Positions 1 through 9,128 of a stretch of DNA of 64,000 nt are shown here, piece by piece; position 1 is the first letter of the stretch, and each line of letters opens with the position of its first letter. The notes under the pieces are model-generated. The model made no database searches and was not told where the DNA came from. It saw only the letters and a program-made list of their open reading frames with translations. Position numbers and translations under genes: made by a program. This DNA is from Prevotella sp. Its GTDB lineage: Bacteria > Bacteroidota > Bacteroidia > Bacteroidales > Bacteroidaceae. Where the stretch lies: assembly GCA_017475265.1 (NCBI GenBank), contig JAFVFY010000019.1, positions 62,001 to 126,000 on the forward strand, read 5' to 3'.

Positions 1-1217
1 CCGTAGGCAGAGAACCCCGTGTTCTTGCTGCTGGCAAAGGCGGTGACCTGTCCTGCCACGGGAACCCTATCATCCGTCATGTTGTCAAGGTCGCTGACGA
101 GATGCATGCCTCCACGATTGTCGAAAAGCAGGGGCTTCTTGTCGCGCCTGCCCGTGCTGACCACACGGAAGTTAAGGTGGCGCGTGCCAATGATTCTATC
201 TGTGGCAATGTCGAGCAGGGCGATGCTGTTCTCGCCGACGATGAGCAGCTGGTTGCCATCATTCATGCTTTCCAAACTAAAGGGGCGGTCAACGCCCTCC
301 AGAAAAATGACGCGGTTGACGGTTTTCCCGTCAACAACCACCAAGTGGCCGGTATGGCTGATGGCGTAGTCTTTGCCGTTCTTCGCAGCAAAGCCGTCGC
401 GGAAGCAATAGTAGTTGTCGCTCATCACCCGCGTGGTATGTAATGCCGAATGGTCAATGGTCAATGCTGAATGGTCAATGGTCAATGCAGAATCGTCCTG
501 CATCCTGTGGGTGAAAATCTCGCCGTAAGTGCTTACCGTCAGCAGATGACCGTCCTTGGGGGAAATCTCCGTGCACGTTATACTTCCGCCATGCACACTC
601 CAGTTGCGCCGGCCACCAGCCGATTGTGTCAAGGCCCGGAACACGGCGGGGATAAAGAGGTCGCCACCGTAGTTGATGGTGTAGAGATAGGAGGCGTAGG
701 CCAGCATATTGCCCAGTTCCGTTTCGCCCGCCTGGTAGATGGAGTACGACTGCGAACCAAGGTTGCGTGCCAGCGAGATATAGTTCAACGTGTCGGCCAC
801 CAGCTTGGCATGTTCGGCCTCCCTGCGCTGCTCTTCAGCTTCCACGCGCTGCTGCTCAGCCATCTGATAGGCAGCCATTGCCTCCTCGGCCGCATCCTCG
901 GCAAGCCCCATTATCTTGATGGCCCTCTGTCGCTCCTTCTCAGAGCGGAGCGTCATCTCCTGAGCAATCTCCGACTGGCGGATGGCTTCCTGGCTGCGCT
1001 CCTCCGAGAGGGTCTGCTGGCCGTATGCCAACTCCTCCATCTGTTTGCTCACACGTCGGTCCACCGCCGACTGTTTCTCATGTTCACGCAGCTCCACAAT
1101 CTGCGACTCCAGCTCGCTGATACGCTCACCATCGCCATGATGCAAGTAAAACCCTGCCACCACCGGCGACAGTAGCAGTACGCCCAAACATATTATTATA
1201 GCACTCTGTCTATTCAC
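1..1217 (-). CDS. Membrane-anchored coiled-coil protein with propeller-like C-terminal region (3' end outside window)
   Basis: This open frame starts at a GTG (1217) and runs off the left edge, giving 405 codons. No in-frame ATG lies near the N-terminus, and an in-frame TGA lies five codons before the GTG. Residues about 5-22 are hydrophobic (IIICLGVLLLSPVVAGFY) and look like a signal anchor. Residues about 30-150 are rich in Glu, Gln, Arg and Ala and predict a long coiled coil. The rest has short segments such as 'SVHGGSITCTEISPKDGHLL' that resemble WD40/propeller blades, so it may be a scaffold or sensor protein; that is inference. A heptamer repeat (443-492) is read in frame as LTIDHSA repeats. 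It lies downstream of rimO on the same strand, separated by another heptamer array. Function not recognised. Confidence 0.65.
   Translation of the reverse strand, partial: MNRQSAIIICLGVLLLSPVVAGFYLHHGDGERISELESQIVELREHEKQSAVDRRVSKQMEELAYGQQTLSEERSQEAIRQSEIAQEMTLRSEKERQRAIKIMGLAEDAAEEAMAAYQMAEQQRVEAEEQRREAEHAKLVADTLNYISLARNLGSQSYSIYQAGETELGNMLAYASYLYTINYGGDLFIPAVFRALTQSAGGRRNWSVHGGSITCTEISPKDGHLLTVSTYGEIFTHRMQDDSALTIDHSALTIDHSALHTTRVMSDNYYCFRDGFAAKNGKDYAISHTGHLVVVDGKTVNRVIFLEGVDRPFSLESMNDGNQLLIVGENSIALLDIATDRIIGTRHLNFRVVSTGRRDKKPLLFDNRGGMHLVSDLDNMTDDRVPVAGQVTAFASSKNTGFSAY
443..492. repeat. Heptamer tandem repeat inside a coding sequence
   Basis: About six consecutive 7-bp units related to ATGGTCA. 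On the minus strand it is translated in frame as two LTIDHSA heptapeptides. Every third unit carries a substitution (CATTCAG or CATTCGG instead of CATTGAC) at the place where TGA would fall in frame. Confidence 0.85.
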
Positions 1218-1229
1218 TTTCTCTTCTAA

Positions 1230-1298
1230 TGTTCAATGCTCAATGTTCAATGCTCAATGTTCAATGTTCAATGGTCAATGCTCAATGGTCAATGGTAA
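1230..1298. repeat. Intergenic heptamer array between rimO and the downstream gene
   Basis: About nine 7-bp units of the form TCAATGN (TTCAATG, CTCAATG, GTCAATG). Read on the minus strand it supplies the last residues of RimO (ITIDH) and its TGA stop codon. Unlike the copies inside genes, it keeps the in-frame TGA. Confidence 0.85.
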
Positions 1299-2703
1299 TA
1301 ACCTCCCCGTAGAGATCAAACTCCTCGGAGTCGGTAATCCTCACATTATATATATTGCCTATGACTGGCATGAAAGTATCGTCCCTTTCACTCCCTTTAA
1401 CTCCCCTTTCACTCCCTTTAACTCCCCATAATGGAATCAACACCTCCGGATCTACTTCAGGTGAGCAGAACTCCGTACGGCCGACGTAGTAGTCGCCCTC
1501 CACGCGGTCGATGATGACGGGCATCACGGTGCCCACCTTTGCAGCCTCAATCTCGGCGCTGATGTTCTGCTGTACGCGCATCAGCTTGTCCAATCGGCGC
1601 TGCTTCACGTCCTCGGGCACATTGTCCTCATAGTGAGTGGCAGACCAAGTACCATCCTCCTCGCTGTAGGCAAAGGCACCGAGACGCTCAAAGCGTGCCC
1701 ATTTCACGAATTCTATCAACTCCTGGAAGTCCTCTTCCGTCTCTCCCGGGAAGCCCACCATCATCGTCGTTCGTAGATGGATGCCTGGCACCTCGCGGCG
1801 CAGACGCTCCACGAACGCCACCGTCTCCTCGTGAGTGATGTTGCGCTTCATGCGAGACAGCACGTTGTCGCTCACATGCTGCAGGGCCACGTCGATGTAT
1901 CGGCAGACGTTCCGTTTCTCGCGCATCACGCGAAGCAGCTCCCAGGGGAAGTTCGTCGGGTAGGCATAGTGCAGACGTATCCACACCACGCCCTCAATGT
2001 CGGCCATCTGCTCTATGAGCTGGGCGATACGCCGCTCACCGTAAAGGTCAAGGCCATAGTACGTCAGCTCCTGAGCTATAATCTGGAACTCCTTCACCCC
2101 ACGCTTTACCAGCCCCCGCACCTCGTCGAGAATCTCCTCCATCGGACGACTGCGGTGATGACCGGTGATAATCGGTATGGCACAGTAGGCACATGAACGG
2201 TCACAGCCCTCACTAATCTTAATGTAGGCGTAGTGGGGAGGGGTAGTAAGCTTCCTTTCCCATTGACCATTAAACATTGAACATTGAGCATTATTGGCTG
2301 CGCGTTCTGAATGGTCAATGGTCAATGGTGAATGGTCAATGGTCAATGGTGAATGGTCAATGTCAGCCGCCAGCTGACGATAGTTGAACTTCCCATACCA
2401 CCCATCGACCTCAGGTATCTCTGCTTCCAGCTCTGCAAGATAACGCTCGGAGAGACAACCCATGACATAGACCCTCTCGACAAGCCCTTCGGCCTTGCGC
2501 TGCACCTGCTCCAGGATGGTATTGATGCTCTCCTCCTTCGCGTCGGCAATGAAGCCGCAAGTGTTCACAACGACGATTTCACCCCTTGGGTCGGGGTCAT
2601 CATGGGTCACATGATAGCCGTGGGCCTCGAAGAGTCCCATCAGCACCTCGCTATCCACGAGGTTCTTTGAACAACCCAGCGATATGAAGTCAATGGTAGT
2701 CAT
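1282..2703 (-). CDS. rimO: Ribosomal protein S12 methylthiotransferase RimO
   Basis: RimO is a radical-SAM enzyme that methylthiolates the conserved Asp of ribosomal protein S12. The N-terminal MTTase domain has its three cluster cysteines at C11, C49 and C83. The radical-SAM CX3CX2C motif is C167, C171 and C174 (CDRSCAYC), and a C-terminal TRAM-like region follows. At 473 residues it is longer than usual (about 430-440), largely because residues about 114-148 are encoded by a heptamer palindrome (2260-2364) sitting between the MTTase and radical-SAM domains. A second small insert (GVKGSER twice, 1378-1428) lies near the C-terminus, and the stop codon lies in a heptamer array. The core catalytic residues are intact, so the enzyme is probably active. 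Confidence 0.95.
   Translation of the reverse strand: MTTIDFISLGCSKNLVDSEVLMGLFEAHGYHVTHDDPDPRGEIVVVNTCGFIADAKEESINTILEQVQRKAEGLVERVYVMGCLSERYLAELEAEIPEVDGWYGKFNYRQLAADIDHSPLTIDHSPLTIDHSERAANNAQCSMFNGQWERKLTTPPHYAYIKISEGCDRSCAYCAIPIITGHHRSRPMEEILDEVRGLVKRGVKEFQIIAQELTYYGLDLYGERRIAQLIEQMADIEGVVWIRLHYAYPTNFPWELLRVMREKRNVCRYIDVALQHVSDNVLSRMKRNITHEETVAFVERLRREVPGIHLRTTMMVGFPGETEEDFQELIEFVKWARFERLGAFAYSEEDGTWSATHYEDNVPEDVKQRRLDKLMRVQQNISAEIEAAKVGTVMPVIIDRVEGDYYVGRTEFCSPEVDPEVLIPLWGVKGSERGVKGSERDDTFMPVIGNIYNVRITDSEEFDLYGEVITIDH
2260..2364. mobile_element. Heptamer-armed palindromic element inserted in frame in rimO
   Basis: The left arm (2262-2291) has units such as CCATTGA and ACATTGA. The loop holds GGCTGCGCGTT. 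The right arm (about 2308-2361) is the inverse complement, made of AATGGTC-type units. On the minus strand it encodes roughly LTIDHSP repeats, then AANNAQCSMFNGQW. Every third unit of the right arm is changed so that no TGA appears in the RimO frame. Confidence 0.8.
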
Positions 2704-2933
2704 AATCTTTAATTTTCAATTCTCAACTCTCAGTTCTCAACTCTCAATTCATAATGCAAAGGTATTGCGGAAACGGGCAATCAGCAAAGCCGCGTAACAT
2801 TCTTTAATCAATATTACGTTATTTCAATACGTTTCTTGCAAAATATTTTGTTTATACGATATAAATGCTTACCTTTGCAGCAAATTACCAATTCTAAATC
2901 CTCAAATCTCAACCCTCAACTCTCAAATCAATT
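2704..2933. promoter_or_regulatory. Divergent promoter region between rimO and dcuB
   Basis: For rimO (minus strand), the -7 box TACCTTTGC occupies 2764-2756 and the -33 TTTG occupies 2788-2785, with 20 bp between. For dcuB (plus strand), the TTTG is at 2847-2850 and TACCTTTGC at 2870-2878, with 19 bp between. Both match the Bacteroidota sigma-factor consensus. Heptamer arrays of TCTCAAN-type units flank the promoters on both sides (2718-2750 and 2893-2928), next to each start codon. Confidence 0.8.
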
Positions 2934-4262
2934 ATGGTTATCATGATTATTCAGCTCCTCATCGTGTTAGGAGCATTGTGGGTGGGTTCCCGCTACGGAA
3001 GCCTGGCCCTTGGTGCCATCTCAGGCATTGGCCTGGCACTGTTGGTATTCGGTTTTGGCTTGAAACCCGGAACTCCACCTACCGACGTCATCTACATCAT
3101 CATCGCCGCCGTGACCTGCGCGGGCATCATGCAGGCTTCAGGCGGTATGGACTGGCTCATTCAGATGGCCGAGAAGTTGCTGCGCAAGCACCCAGACCGC
3201 ATCACCTTCCTGGCACCGTTAAGCACATTCTTCCTCACCGTGCTGGTAGGAACAGGCCACGTGGTCTACACCCTTATGCCCATCATCTGTGACATCGCCC
3301 TGAAGAAAGGCATACGCCCTGAACGCCCCTGCGGCGTGGCCTCGATAGCCTCGCAAGTAGGCATCACCTGTTCGCCCATTGCGGCTGCCGTGGTGGCCTT
3401 CGTAAGCATCTCCAACGCCAACGGCTTCGACGTCACCATCCCACAAGTGCTGATGGTCAGCATTCCTGCCTGTATATGCGGATTGATGGCCGCCGCCACC
3501 GCCAGCTACCACCGGGGACTTGACCTAGACAAGGACCCTGTGTTCCAGGCTCGCCTGAACATTCCAGAACAGCGCGAATACATCTATGGCAACAACGCCA
3601 CGACGCTCGACAAGGTGATACCCGTAGAGGCTAAGCGTGCCGTCTACATCTTCCTGGCAGCCCTGTGCGTCATCGTGCTGTTTGCCGCAGTGCCTTCGCT
3701 GCTGCCCGCATGGGACGGCAAACCCCTGAAGATGAACCTCGTCATTCAGATTGTGATGATTTCTGCCGCCGCCCTGATGATTATCTTCTGCAAGGCATCG
3801 CCCAAGAAGGCCGTTGCTGGCCCCGTATGGCAGTCGGGTATGGTGGCCGTGGTGGCTATCTACGGAATAGCCTGGATGGCCGACACCTACTTCTCTAACT
3901 ACATGCCCGAGATTCAAGCCATGCTCGAGGACGTGGTGAAGAGCTACCCGTGGGCCATCGCCATCGTCTTCTTCCTCGTCTCCGTGCTCATCAACTCTCA
4001 GGGAGCCGTCGTCGTGGCCATGCTGCCGCTGGCCTATTCCCTCGGCATATCGGGACCCGTGCTGCTGGGTGTGCTGCCATCGGTCTATGGCTACTTCTTC
4101 ATCCCCAACTATCCCTCGGATATTGCCACCGTGAACTTCGACCGCTCAGGCACCACCGTCATCGGTAAGTACCTGCTCAACCACTCGTTCATGATGCCAG
4201 GACTCATCTGCGTCGGCACATCAACCATCGTGGCTTACCTCCTTTCCATGCTATTCTATTAA
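2934..4262 (+). CDS. dcuB: Anaerobic C4-dicarboxylate transporter, Dcu family
   Basis: Members of this inner-membrane family exchange fumarate, malate or aspartate for succinate during anaerobic fumarate respiration. The 442-residue length matches the family. The N-terminus (MIIQLLIVLGALWVGSRYG), the stretch around GIMQASGGMDWLI and the segment ASQVGITCSPIAAAVVAF are typical of DcuA/DcuB proteins, and the chain is hydrophobic with about 10-12 membrane segments. Another ATG at 2946 is possible, but 2934 directly follows the leader. It has a consensus promoter and is followed after 19 bp by a kinase-like gene on the same strand, perhaps cotranscribed. The A or B subtype cannot be fixed by eye; the symbol is a best guess. 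Confidence 0.88.
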   Translation: MVIMIIQLLIVLGALWVGSRYGSLALGAISGIGLALLVFGFGLKPGTPPTDVIYIIIAAVTCAGIMQASGGMDWLIQMAEKLLRKHPDRITFLAPLSTFFLTVLVGTGHVVYTLMPIICDIALKKGIRPERPCGVASIASQVGITCSPIAAAVVAFVSISNANGFDVTIPQVLMVSIPACICGLMAAATASYHRGLDLDKDPVFQARLNIPEQREYIYGNNATTLDKVIPVEAKRAVYIFLAALCVIVLFAAVPSLLPAWDGKPLKMNLVIQIVMISAAALMIIFCKASPKKAVAGPVWQSGMVAVVAIYGIAWMADTYFSNYMPEIQAMLEDVVKSYPWAIAIVFFLVSVLINSQGAVVVAMLPLAYSLGISGPVLLGVLPSVYGYFFIPNYPSDIATVNFDRSGTTVIGKYLLNHSFMMPGLICVGTSTIVAYLLSMLFY

Positions 4263-4281
4263 CCCCCAAAACAATAATACT

Positions 4282-4905
4282 ATGAACAAGAACGAAAAAT
4301 TTGTCATCACCATCAATCGTGAAATAGGCTCCGGCGGACACACCGTAGGGGGCAAAATAGCCACCAAGCTGGGGGTTCCCTACTATGACAAGGCCGTCAT
4401 ACAGGGCCTTATGGGGAAGTATAACCTCAGCATAGAAGAGATTGAGAGTTTGAAGGGCCGCAAGCAAGACTGGTGGAGTGAGTTCAAGCGCGTCATAGGC
4501 ATCGGCCGCGACATGTCCGGCTCTGTCATCAACGAGCCAGACCTGTATAATGCTAACGACATCTTCAGGACTGAAAAGGAAATCCTCCTGGGCATTGCCG
4601 AGGCAGAGTCGTGCGTCGTTGCAGGAAGGAGCGGTTTCTACATTTTCCAGGACCATCCCAACCGCCTGAGCATCCTCATCACCGCCCCCATGGAGCAGCG
4701 CATCCAGCGTCTTGTCAGTCATCAGGGACTCAGCGTCGAGGAGGCAAAGAAAACCATTGAAAAGGTGGACACGTCGCGCGAAAACTATATAAAGAAGTTC
4801 ACAGGCACCACCCGCTATGACGCCCGCAACTATGACCTTGTCATTAGCATGAAGGGGAAAACGGAGGATGAAATCGCCGACCTGATACTACAGTATATCG
4901 GGTAG
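4282..4905 (+). CDS. Cytidylate kinase-like family protein
   Basis: This 207-residue protein begins with a P-loop-like segment (TINREIGSGGHTVGGKIA) followed by LGVPYYDKAVI, the pattern of the cytidylate-kinase-like family. That family is related to CMP kinase but usually of unknown substrate. The middle region (VVAGRSGFYIF, then ILITAPMEQRIQR) fits a nucleoside monophosphate kinase fold, with a lid region rich in Arg and Glu. It lies 19 bp after the dicarboxylate transporter and probably shares its transcript. A true CMP kinase role is possible but not shown. Confidence 0.8.
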   Translation: MNKNEKFVITINREIGSGGHTVGGKIATKLGVPYYDKAVIQGLMGKYNLSIEEIESLKGRKQDWWSEFKRVIGIGRDMSGSVINEPDLYNANDIFRTEKEILLGIAEAESCVVAGRSGFYIFQDHPNRLSILITAPMEQRIQRLVSHQGLSVEEAKKTIEKVDTSRENYIKKFTGTTRYDARNYDLVISMKGKTEDEIADLILQYIG

Positions 4906-4990
4906 TCTGCATTTTTCTCATAGACAGTAAACGGACTTTTTCAACAAATATAACGGAGGAAAGTGGTCAAAGCAACTAGCCTTTGTACCA

Positions 4991-5056
4991 GTTTCCACCG
5001 TGGAAACTGTTTGTTTCCCCCGTGGAAACATTTTGTTTCCACGGGGGAAACATTTG
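4991..5056. repeat. Array of three 22-bp palindromic units
   Basis: Exactly three 22-bp units lie head to tail. Each has a 17-bp core with inverted arms (GTTTCCAC C GTGGAAAC in unit 1) and a 5-bp spacer (TGTTT, ATTTT or ATTTG). The rest of the 4906-5182 gap shows no gene. Arrays with the same period but other sequences lie near 17726, 43756 and 62191. Confidence 0.85.
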
Positions 5057-5182
5057 GATAGATACTTACTATCTGATACTTAGATACGTTATAGCAGTCA
5101 CTACCTGACGTCTTTTCTCATATACTGTAAGGGTATCCTTGTGTTAAAATAATAACAAAAACGCGAAATTAATTCGTCAATA

Positions 5183-5215
5183 TTTGTCAGTTTCGGAAAT
5201 AATGAATACTTTTGC
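5183..5215 (+). promoter_or_regulatory. Promoter of the BspA-like gene pair
   Basis: TTTG at 5183-5186 and TACTTTTGC at 5207-5215 are separated by 20 bp, ending 24 bp before the start codon. Confidence 0.8.
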
Positions 5216-5239
5216 AGTCAATTTTCAAAATGTGGTAAA

Positions 5240-6949
5240 ATGAAGAAGAGCATTATTACTGTCTTAGGATGCTGTATGCTTGCCTCCATGCCGGCACAGG
5301 CAGAGGAGTTCGAGTATGAGGGCATAAAATATTACAGCCTGACGGACTCCACTGCGCAGGTGGGGAGGAACAGCGATGTGCAGGGCGACGTTGTGATTCC
5401 TGACTCCGTGGATTTCAACGGGAAACGGCTGAAGGTCACGGCCATTGGCGACAATGCGTTCTACGAATGGGAGTGGAACGAGAAGGGCATCACCTCCATC
5501 CAGCTCCCCAAGGGTCTTACCTCTATCGGCAGCTACGCTTTCTGCTATCAAAGGCAGTTGAAGGCCATCGACATCCCCGAGACGGTGGAGACAATGGGTA
5601 TCGGCGCACTATCGTTCACTGGCCTGAAAACCATCGAACTGAGGCACACGCCCAAGGATGTGCAATACGCCGTGTTGAGCGACTGCGACTCGCTGGAGCG
5701 TGCCGTGATGCCTGGCGATATGGCGGTACTGCCCAGCGGCATTTTCATGCGATGCAAGAACCTGAAGGAGGTCGTACTGCCCTCGACGATGACGACCATC
5801 GGCAGTAGTGCCTTCAAGACGTGTACTGCGTTGGAGAGCTTCACGCTGCCCGATAGTCTGAAAGTCTTGGAGGGCGGTGCTTTCGAAGGCTGTACGAGCA
5901 TGAGGGAAATCGTCCTGCCCGCAAAGCTGACCACACTGTCCAACAGCTGCTTCATGAACTGCACCGGCCTGCGACGTGTGACCATCCCGTCGTCGGTGAC
6001 TACTATCGGTGACTATCTCTTTATTGGTTGCACAGCACTGGAAGGAATCAACTGGGACGGCGTGGCCATCACGGCGATTACCGAGCAGATGTTCAAGAAC
6101 TGCACGAGCCTGAGACAGATAGATATTCCCTCATCGGTGACGCGAATCAAAGCCAATGCCTTCGAGGGATCCGGCCTGCAGTCGGTGGTCTTTGGCGGCA
6201 GTTTAGAGACAATCAGCCGCGAGGCCTTCATCGGCTGCAACAGTCTTGAAGATGTCTATTTGCGCACCGACAAGCTGGACGAGTGCTATGGCACGATTTT
6301 CTCGCCTGCCTCTTTCTTTTTCGGCACGCTGCACGTGCCGGAGGGGCAGAAAAACAAATACATGCACCTTGACTTCTGGAAAAGCTTCGAGAACATCGTC
6401 GAGGAGAACACCAGCGGAACGGAATACTGCCTGATAGACGTCACGTCGAACTATTACGATACATACGTGAATGACGAGGAGATATTTTTCGAGACCCACC
6501 TGGAACAGCCCAAGGGCAGTCCGCTCACCGTCCGCTTCACATTCAACAAGAACGGGTTTGCCGATGGCTATGTCCGTTATCTACGGGGTATGCAGGTCAA
6601 CGGCGTGGAGCACATCCAGGACTGCACTGACGGCACACTCACCATCGACGAGGTGACGGAAGACCTTGACATCACGGTGGACATTGGTGTTTACGATGCC
6701 TCGCTTGCCATCTACCAGGACGATCACGGCGGTCTGGAGGTGCTGTGCGCCCCCAATGCCGAGACTAACGTCACCATTATGCCCGCCGAGGGCTATCGCG
6801 CCAACGTGACGTTAGGCCCCTGGATGAAGACATACCAGTGGGGGAACCCGTGGAAGGAAACTTACACGGCAAGCGACAACGATCCGCTCAGCCTTCGCCT
6901 AGGGCTTCGTGATGATGAGGAAATCAAAATAAAATACGTGAAGAAATGA
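5240..6949 (+). CDS. BspA-like leucine-rich repeat surface protein
   Basis: This 569-residue protein has a signal peptide (MKKSIITVLGCCMLASMPAQA) and then a long run of BspA-type leucine-rich repeats of about 23 residues. Examples are AIGDNAFYE, SIGSYAFCY, TIGSSAFKTCTALESF and TTIGDYLFIGCTALEG. Repeats cover about residues 60-385; the last 170 residues form a different domain without repeats. Such proteins are exported to the cell surface and often bind host or matrix proteins. No convincing T9SS tail is seen at its C-terminus. The stop overlaps the next start (ATGA at 6946-6949), so the two genes are translationally coupled and probably act together. Confidence 0.88.
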   Translation: MKKSIITVLGCCMLASMPAQAEEFEYEGIKYYSLTDSTAQVGRNSDVQGDVVIPDSVDFNGKRLKVTAIGDNAFYEWEWNEKGITSIQLPKGLTSIGSYAFCYQRQLKAIDIPETVETMGIGALSFTGLKTIELRHTPKDVQYAVLSDCDSLERAVMPGDMAVLPSGIFMRCKNLKEVVLPSTMTTIGSSAFKTCTALESFTLPDSLKVLEGGAFEGCTSMREIVLPAKLTTLSNSCFMNCTGLRRVTIPSSVTTIGDYLFIGCTALEGINWDGVAITAITEQMFKNCTSLRQIDIPSSVTRIKANAFEGSGLQSVVFGGSLETISREAFIGCNSLEDVYLRTDKLDECYGTIFSPASFFFGTLHVPEGQKNKYMHLDFWKSFENIVEENTSGTEYCLIDVTSNYYDTYVNDEEIFFETHLEQPKGSPLTVRFTFNKNGFADGYVRYLRGMQVNGVEHIQDCTDGTLTIDEVTEDLDITVDIGVYDASLAIYQDDHGGLEVLCAPNAETNVTIMPAEGYRANVTLGPWMKTYQWGNPWKETYTASDNDPLSLRLGLRDDEEIKIKYVKK

Positions 6950-8835
6950 GAACAAAGATACTATTCATCTGTCTGCTCGCCGCAGGCAGCATCCTTGGCG
7001 CCGACTTCAAGCAAGGATACATCAGTTATACACTCACTTCGTCTTCCACCGTCAGCGTGGAGCAAGTGGACATCAGAAGTAGGTATGCGAGCATCGACAC
7101 CACGCGGTTCGAGATACCCGAGACCGTTGAGTTCAACGGCCACCAGCTGACGGTGACTGCCATCGGGAAAGATGCCTTCCAGTCGCGCATCGACACCCTC
7201 ATCCTGCCCAAGACCATCACCTCGGTGGGCGACTATGCCTTCCGCTATGCTTATCTGAAAAGCATCAGCTTGCCCGACGGCCTCAAGACACTGGGCAGCA
7301 GATGTTTCCAGTATTGCCAGTTGGAGGAGATACACCTACCAGACAGCCTGAAGACCATTGGCTCGGAGGCTTTCGCAGAGAACCCTTTGACGGAGATTCA
7401 CTTCCCTGAAGGTCTGACCTCCATCAGGAGCGGTGCTTTCAGCAGCTGCAAGTACCTGACGGAGATTGACCTGCCCGCAAGCGTGGAAGCCCTTGAGGGC
7501 TATGTATTCAGCGCTTGCGAGAACCTCGAGAAAGTCACCACTCATGGCAACCTGAAGTACATCAAGAACACCAGTTTCTCCTATTGCACCAAGCTGACGA
7601 CCATCGTTTTTGGTGGAACGGTCGATGAACTAGGCGGATTCAGCAACTGCACCGCCTTGGAGAGCTTCACCGTTCCCGAAGGTACGCGGAAAATCTATAA
7701 CATTGCCTTTTCCGGCTGCTCGTCGCTGAAGGAGATAGTGATTCCCAATAGTGTACGCGAGATAGATATGCGTGCTTTTTCCGGCTGCACCAGCCTGACG
7801 GAAGTGACATTGCCCCCGGCCCTGAAGTCTGTCGGTTCGCAGTTGTTCTTGGATTGTAAGAGTCTGCAGACCCTCACCATTGGCGAGAATGTGACAATGA
7901 TAGCCTCCGACGCCTTCAGAGGCTGCACAAGCCTCAGACACCTGATAGTCCGTGGACTAACGCCAAGCAAATATTCATCCTCGAGCTACTCGCAGGAAAT
8001 TCTCGACCTGTTCGACGAGGCAGAACTCAGCGTACCCACAGGCAGCAAGGACACCTACGCCAATGCCGACTTCTGGAAGAACTTCAAGCAGGTGACCGAG
8101 TTCGACCCCGGCACGCTCTATCAGGCTGTCCCCCTGAACATCAAGGAGGGCGGGCGCGTAAGCTGCTGCGGCCAGGTGATTGGAGCGGGCGAGTCTTCGT
8201 TGCTCGTACCTGAGGGTGAGCCGTTCACGCTTACATTCCTGCCCAACGACGGCTTCAGGGTGCGCGAAGTGGAGCTAAGATACACCGGCGGCATAGACTA
8301 TTTGGGCAAGAACGTCGTGGACAACCAGCTGACCGTCAGCAGCGTCAATCCCGAGGAAGTATTCTGGGTGTTTTGGGACGTTGCCCGTGCCAACCTCGAC
8401 ATCGTGCAGAACGAGATGGGGCGTGTGCGTCTCTCGGTGGACATCAACAAGACCTACAGTTGCCGCATCATCGAGGAAGAAGGGTGGCAGGTACACAGCA
8501 TCACCTACAATGGTGAGGACATTACCGACAGGGGCGGAAAGGAGAACTACATCCAGACGCCCGTCGTCAAAGGCGATGCCGTCATCCGTGTCGCCCTCGA
8601 ACAATGTATTACCGGCATCACGAAGCCCGAGCACGACAGCATGAGGGTGTTGGGGAATGATAAAGGCCTCGTCATTGAAAACACCAAACGGGGTGAACTA
8701 ATCAATGTCTATCGCCTGAACGGACAACTGCTGAAGAGCATCAGGGCCACAGGAGGCAACGAGCACATCGCATTGCCTTCGGGCGAGGTCTACCTCGTCA
8801 AGACAGAGGGGAAAACCATCAAGATACGATTGTAA
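6946..8835 (+). CDS. BspA-like leucine-rich repeat protein with T9SS-type C-terminal tail
   Basis: This 629-residue protein has a signal peptide (MRTKILFICLLAAGSILGA) and about ten BspA-type repeats between residues about 60 and 330 (for example AFSSCKYLTEIDLP, AFSGCSSLKEIVIP, AFSGCTSLTEVTLP). A non-repeat region of about 220 residues follows. The end (VYRLNGQLLKS through LPSGEVYLVKTEGKTIKI) is the pattern of type IX secretion sorting domains, so it is probably exported by T9SS and anchored at the surface. It overlaps the previous BspA-like gene by 4 bp and is probably a paralogue of it. Its ligand cannot be told from sequence. Confidence 0.88.
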   Translation: MRTKILFICLLAAGSILGADFKQGYISYTLTSSSTVSVEQVDIRSRYASIDTTRFEIPETVEFNGHQLTVTAIGKDAFQSRIDTLILPKTITSVGDYAFRYAYLKSISLPDGLKTLGSRCFQYCQLEEIHLPDSLKTIGSEAFAENPLTEIHFPEGLTSIRSGAFSSCKYLTEIDLPASVEALEGYVFSACENLEKVTTHGNLKYIKNTSFSYCTKLTTIVFGGTVDELGGFSNCTALESFTVPEGTRKIYNIAFSGCSSLKEIVIPNSVREIDMRAFSGCTSLTEVTLPPALKSVGSQLFLDCKSLQTLTIGENVTMIASDAFRGCTSLRHLIVRGLTPSKYSSSSYSQEILDLFDEAELSVPTGSKDTYANADFWKNFKQVTEFDPGTLYQAVPLNIKEGGRVSCCGQVIGAGESSLLVPEGEPFTLTFLPNDGFRVREVELRYTGGIDYLGKNVVDNQLTVSSVNPEEVFWVFWDVARANLDIVQNEMGRVRLSVDINKTYSCRIIEEEGWQVHSITYNGEDITDRGGKENYIQTPVVKGDAVIRVALEQCITGITKPEHDSMRVLGNDKGLVIENTKRGELINVYRLNGQLLKSIRATGGNEHIALPSGEVYLVKTEGKTIKIRL

Positions 8836-8908
8836 ACACGGGAGCGAAAAGTCCGTCAGGGGCATTGCGATAATAGTGGGTTCGCAATTATAAGTTATTA
8901 AGCGAAAA

Positions 8909-9121
8909 CTAACGTTTCTTCCCCTTTTCGAAGAGGTCAACGTGGGTGCCAGTGCCTGTAAAAAGGAGAACCATGGCTTGGTCGTTCTGATACTCTTTTG
9001 GCAGTCTGCCACTTATCTCAAGAAGATGGATGGCTGTTTTCAACAGCTCCATGTCGTAACCTCGCTTTTTGCAAAGTTCCGTGTTCTTACGGAACGTTGT
9101 GGTCATTTGTACCTCGTACAT
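8909..9121 (-). pseudogene. YafQ-type toxin with an internal deletion
   Basis: The start at 9121 (MYEVQMTTTFRKN) lies 7 bp after the antitoxin stop, as expected for a toxin in such an operon. The N-terminal half (CKKRGYDMELLKTAIHLL, then LPKEY) and the last part (LLFTGTGTHVDLF) match the YafQ branch of RelE/ParE RNases. The product is only 70 residues against about 90 usual. The middle segment, which in YafQ carries the two central His residues and the Asp-Trp pair, is missing between 'LPKEYQND' and 'MVLLFTGTG'. Only the C-terminal His-x-Asp-Leu-Phe site remains. The deletion keeps the frame open, so a short protein may still be made, but RNase activity is unlikely. Confidence 0.75.
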
Positions 9122-9128
9122 AAACGTC

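Noticed and set aside
471-1175. Long plus-strand open frame of 234 codons
   Set aside because: It is the shadow of the minus-strand coiled-coil gene, which has a membrane anchor, coherent coiled-coil composition and better codon use.
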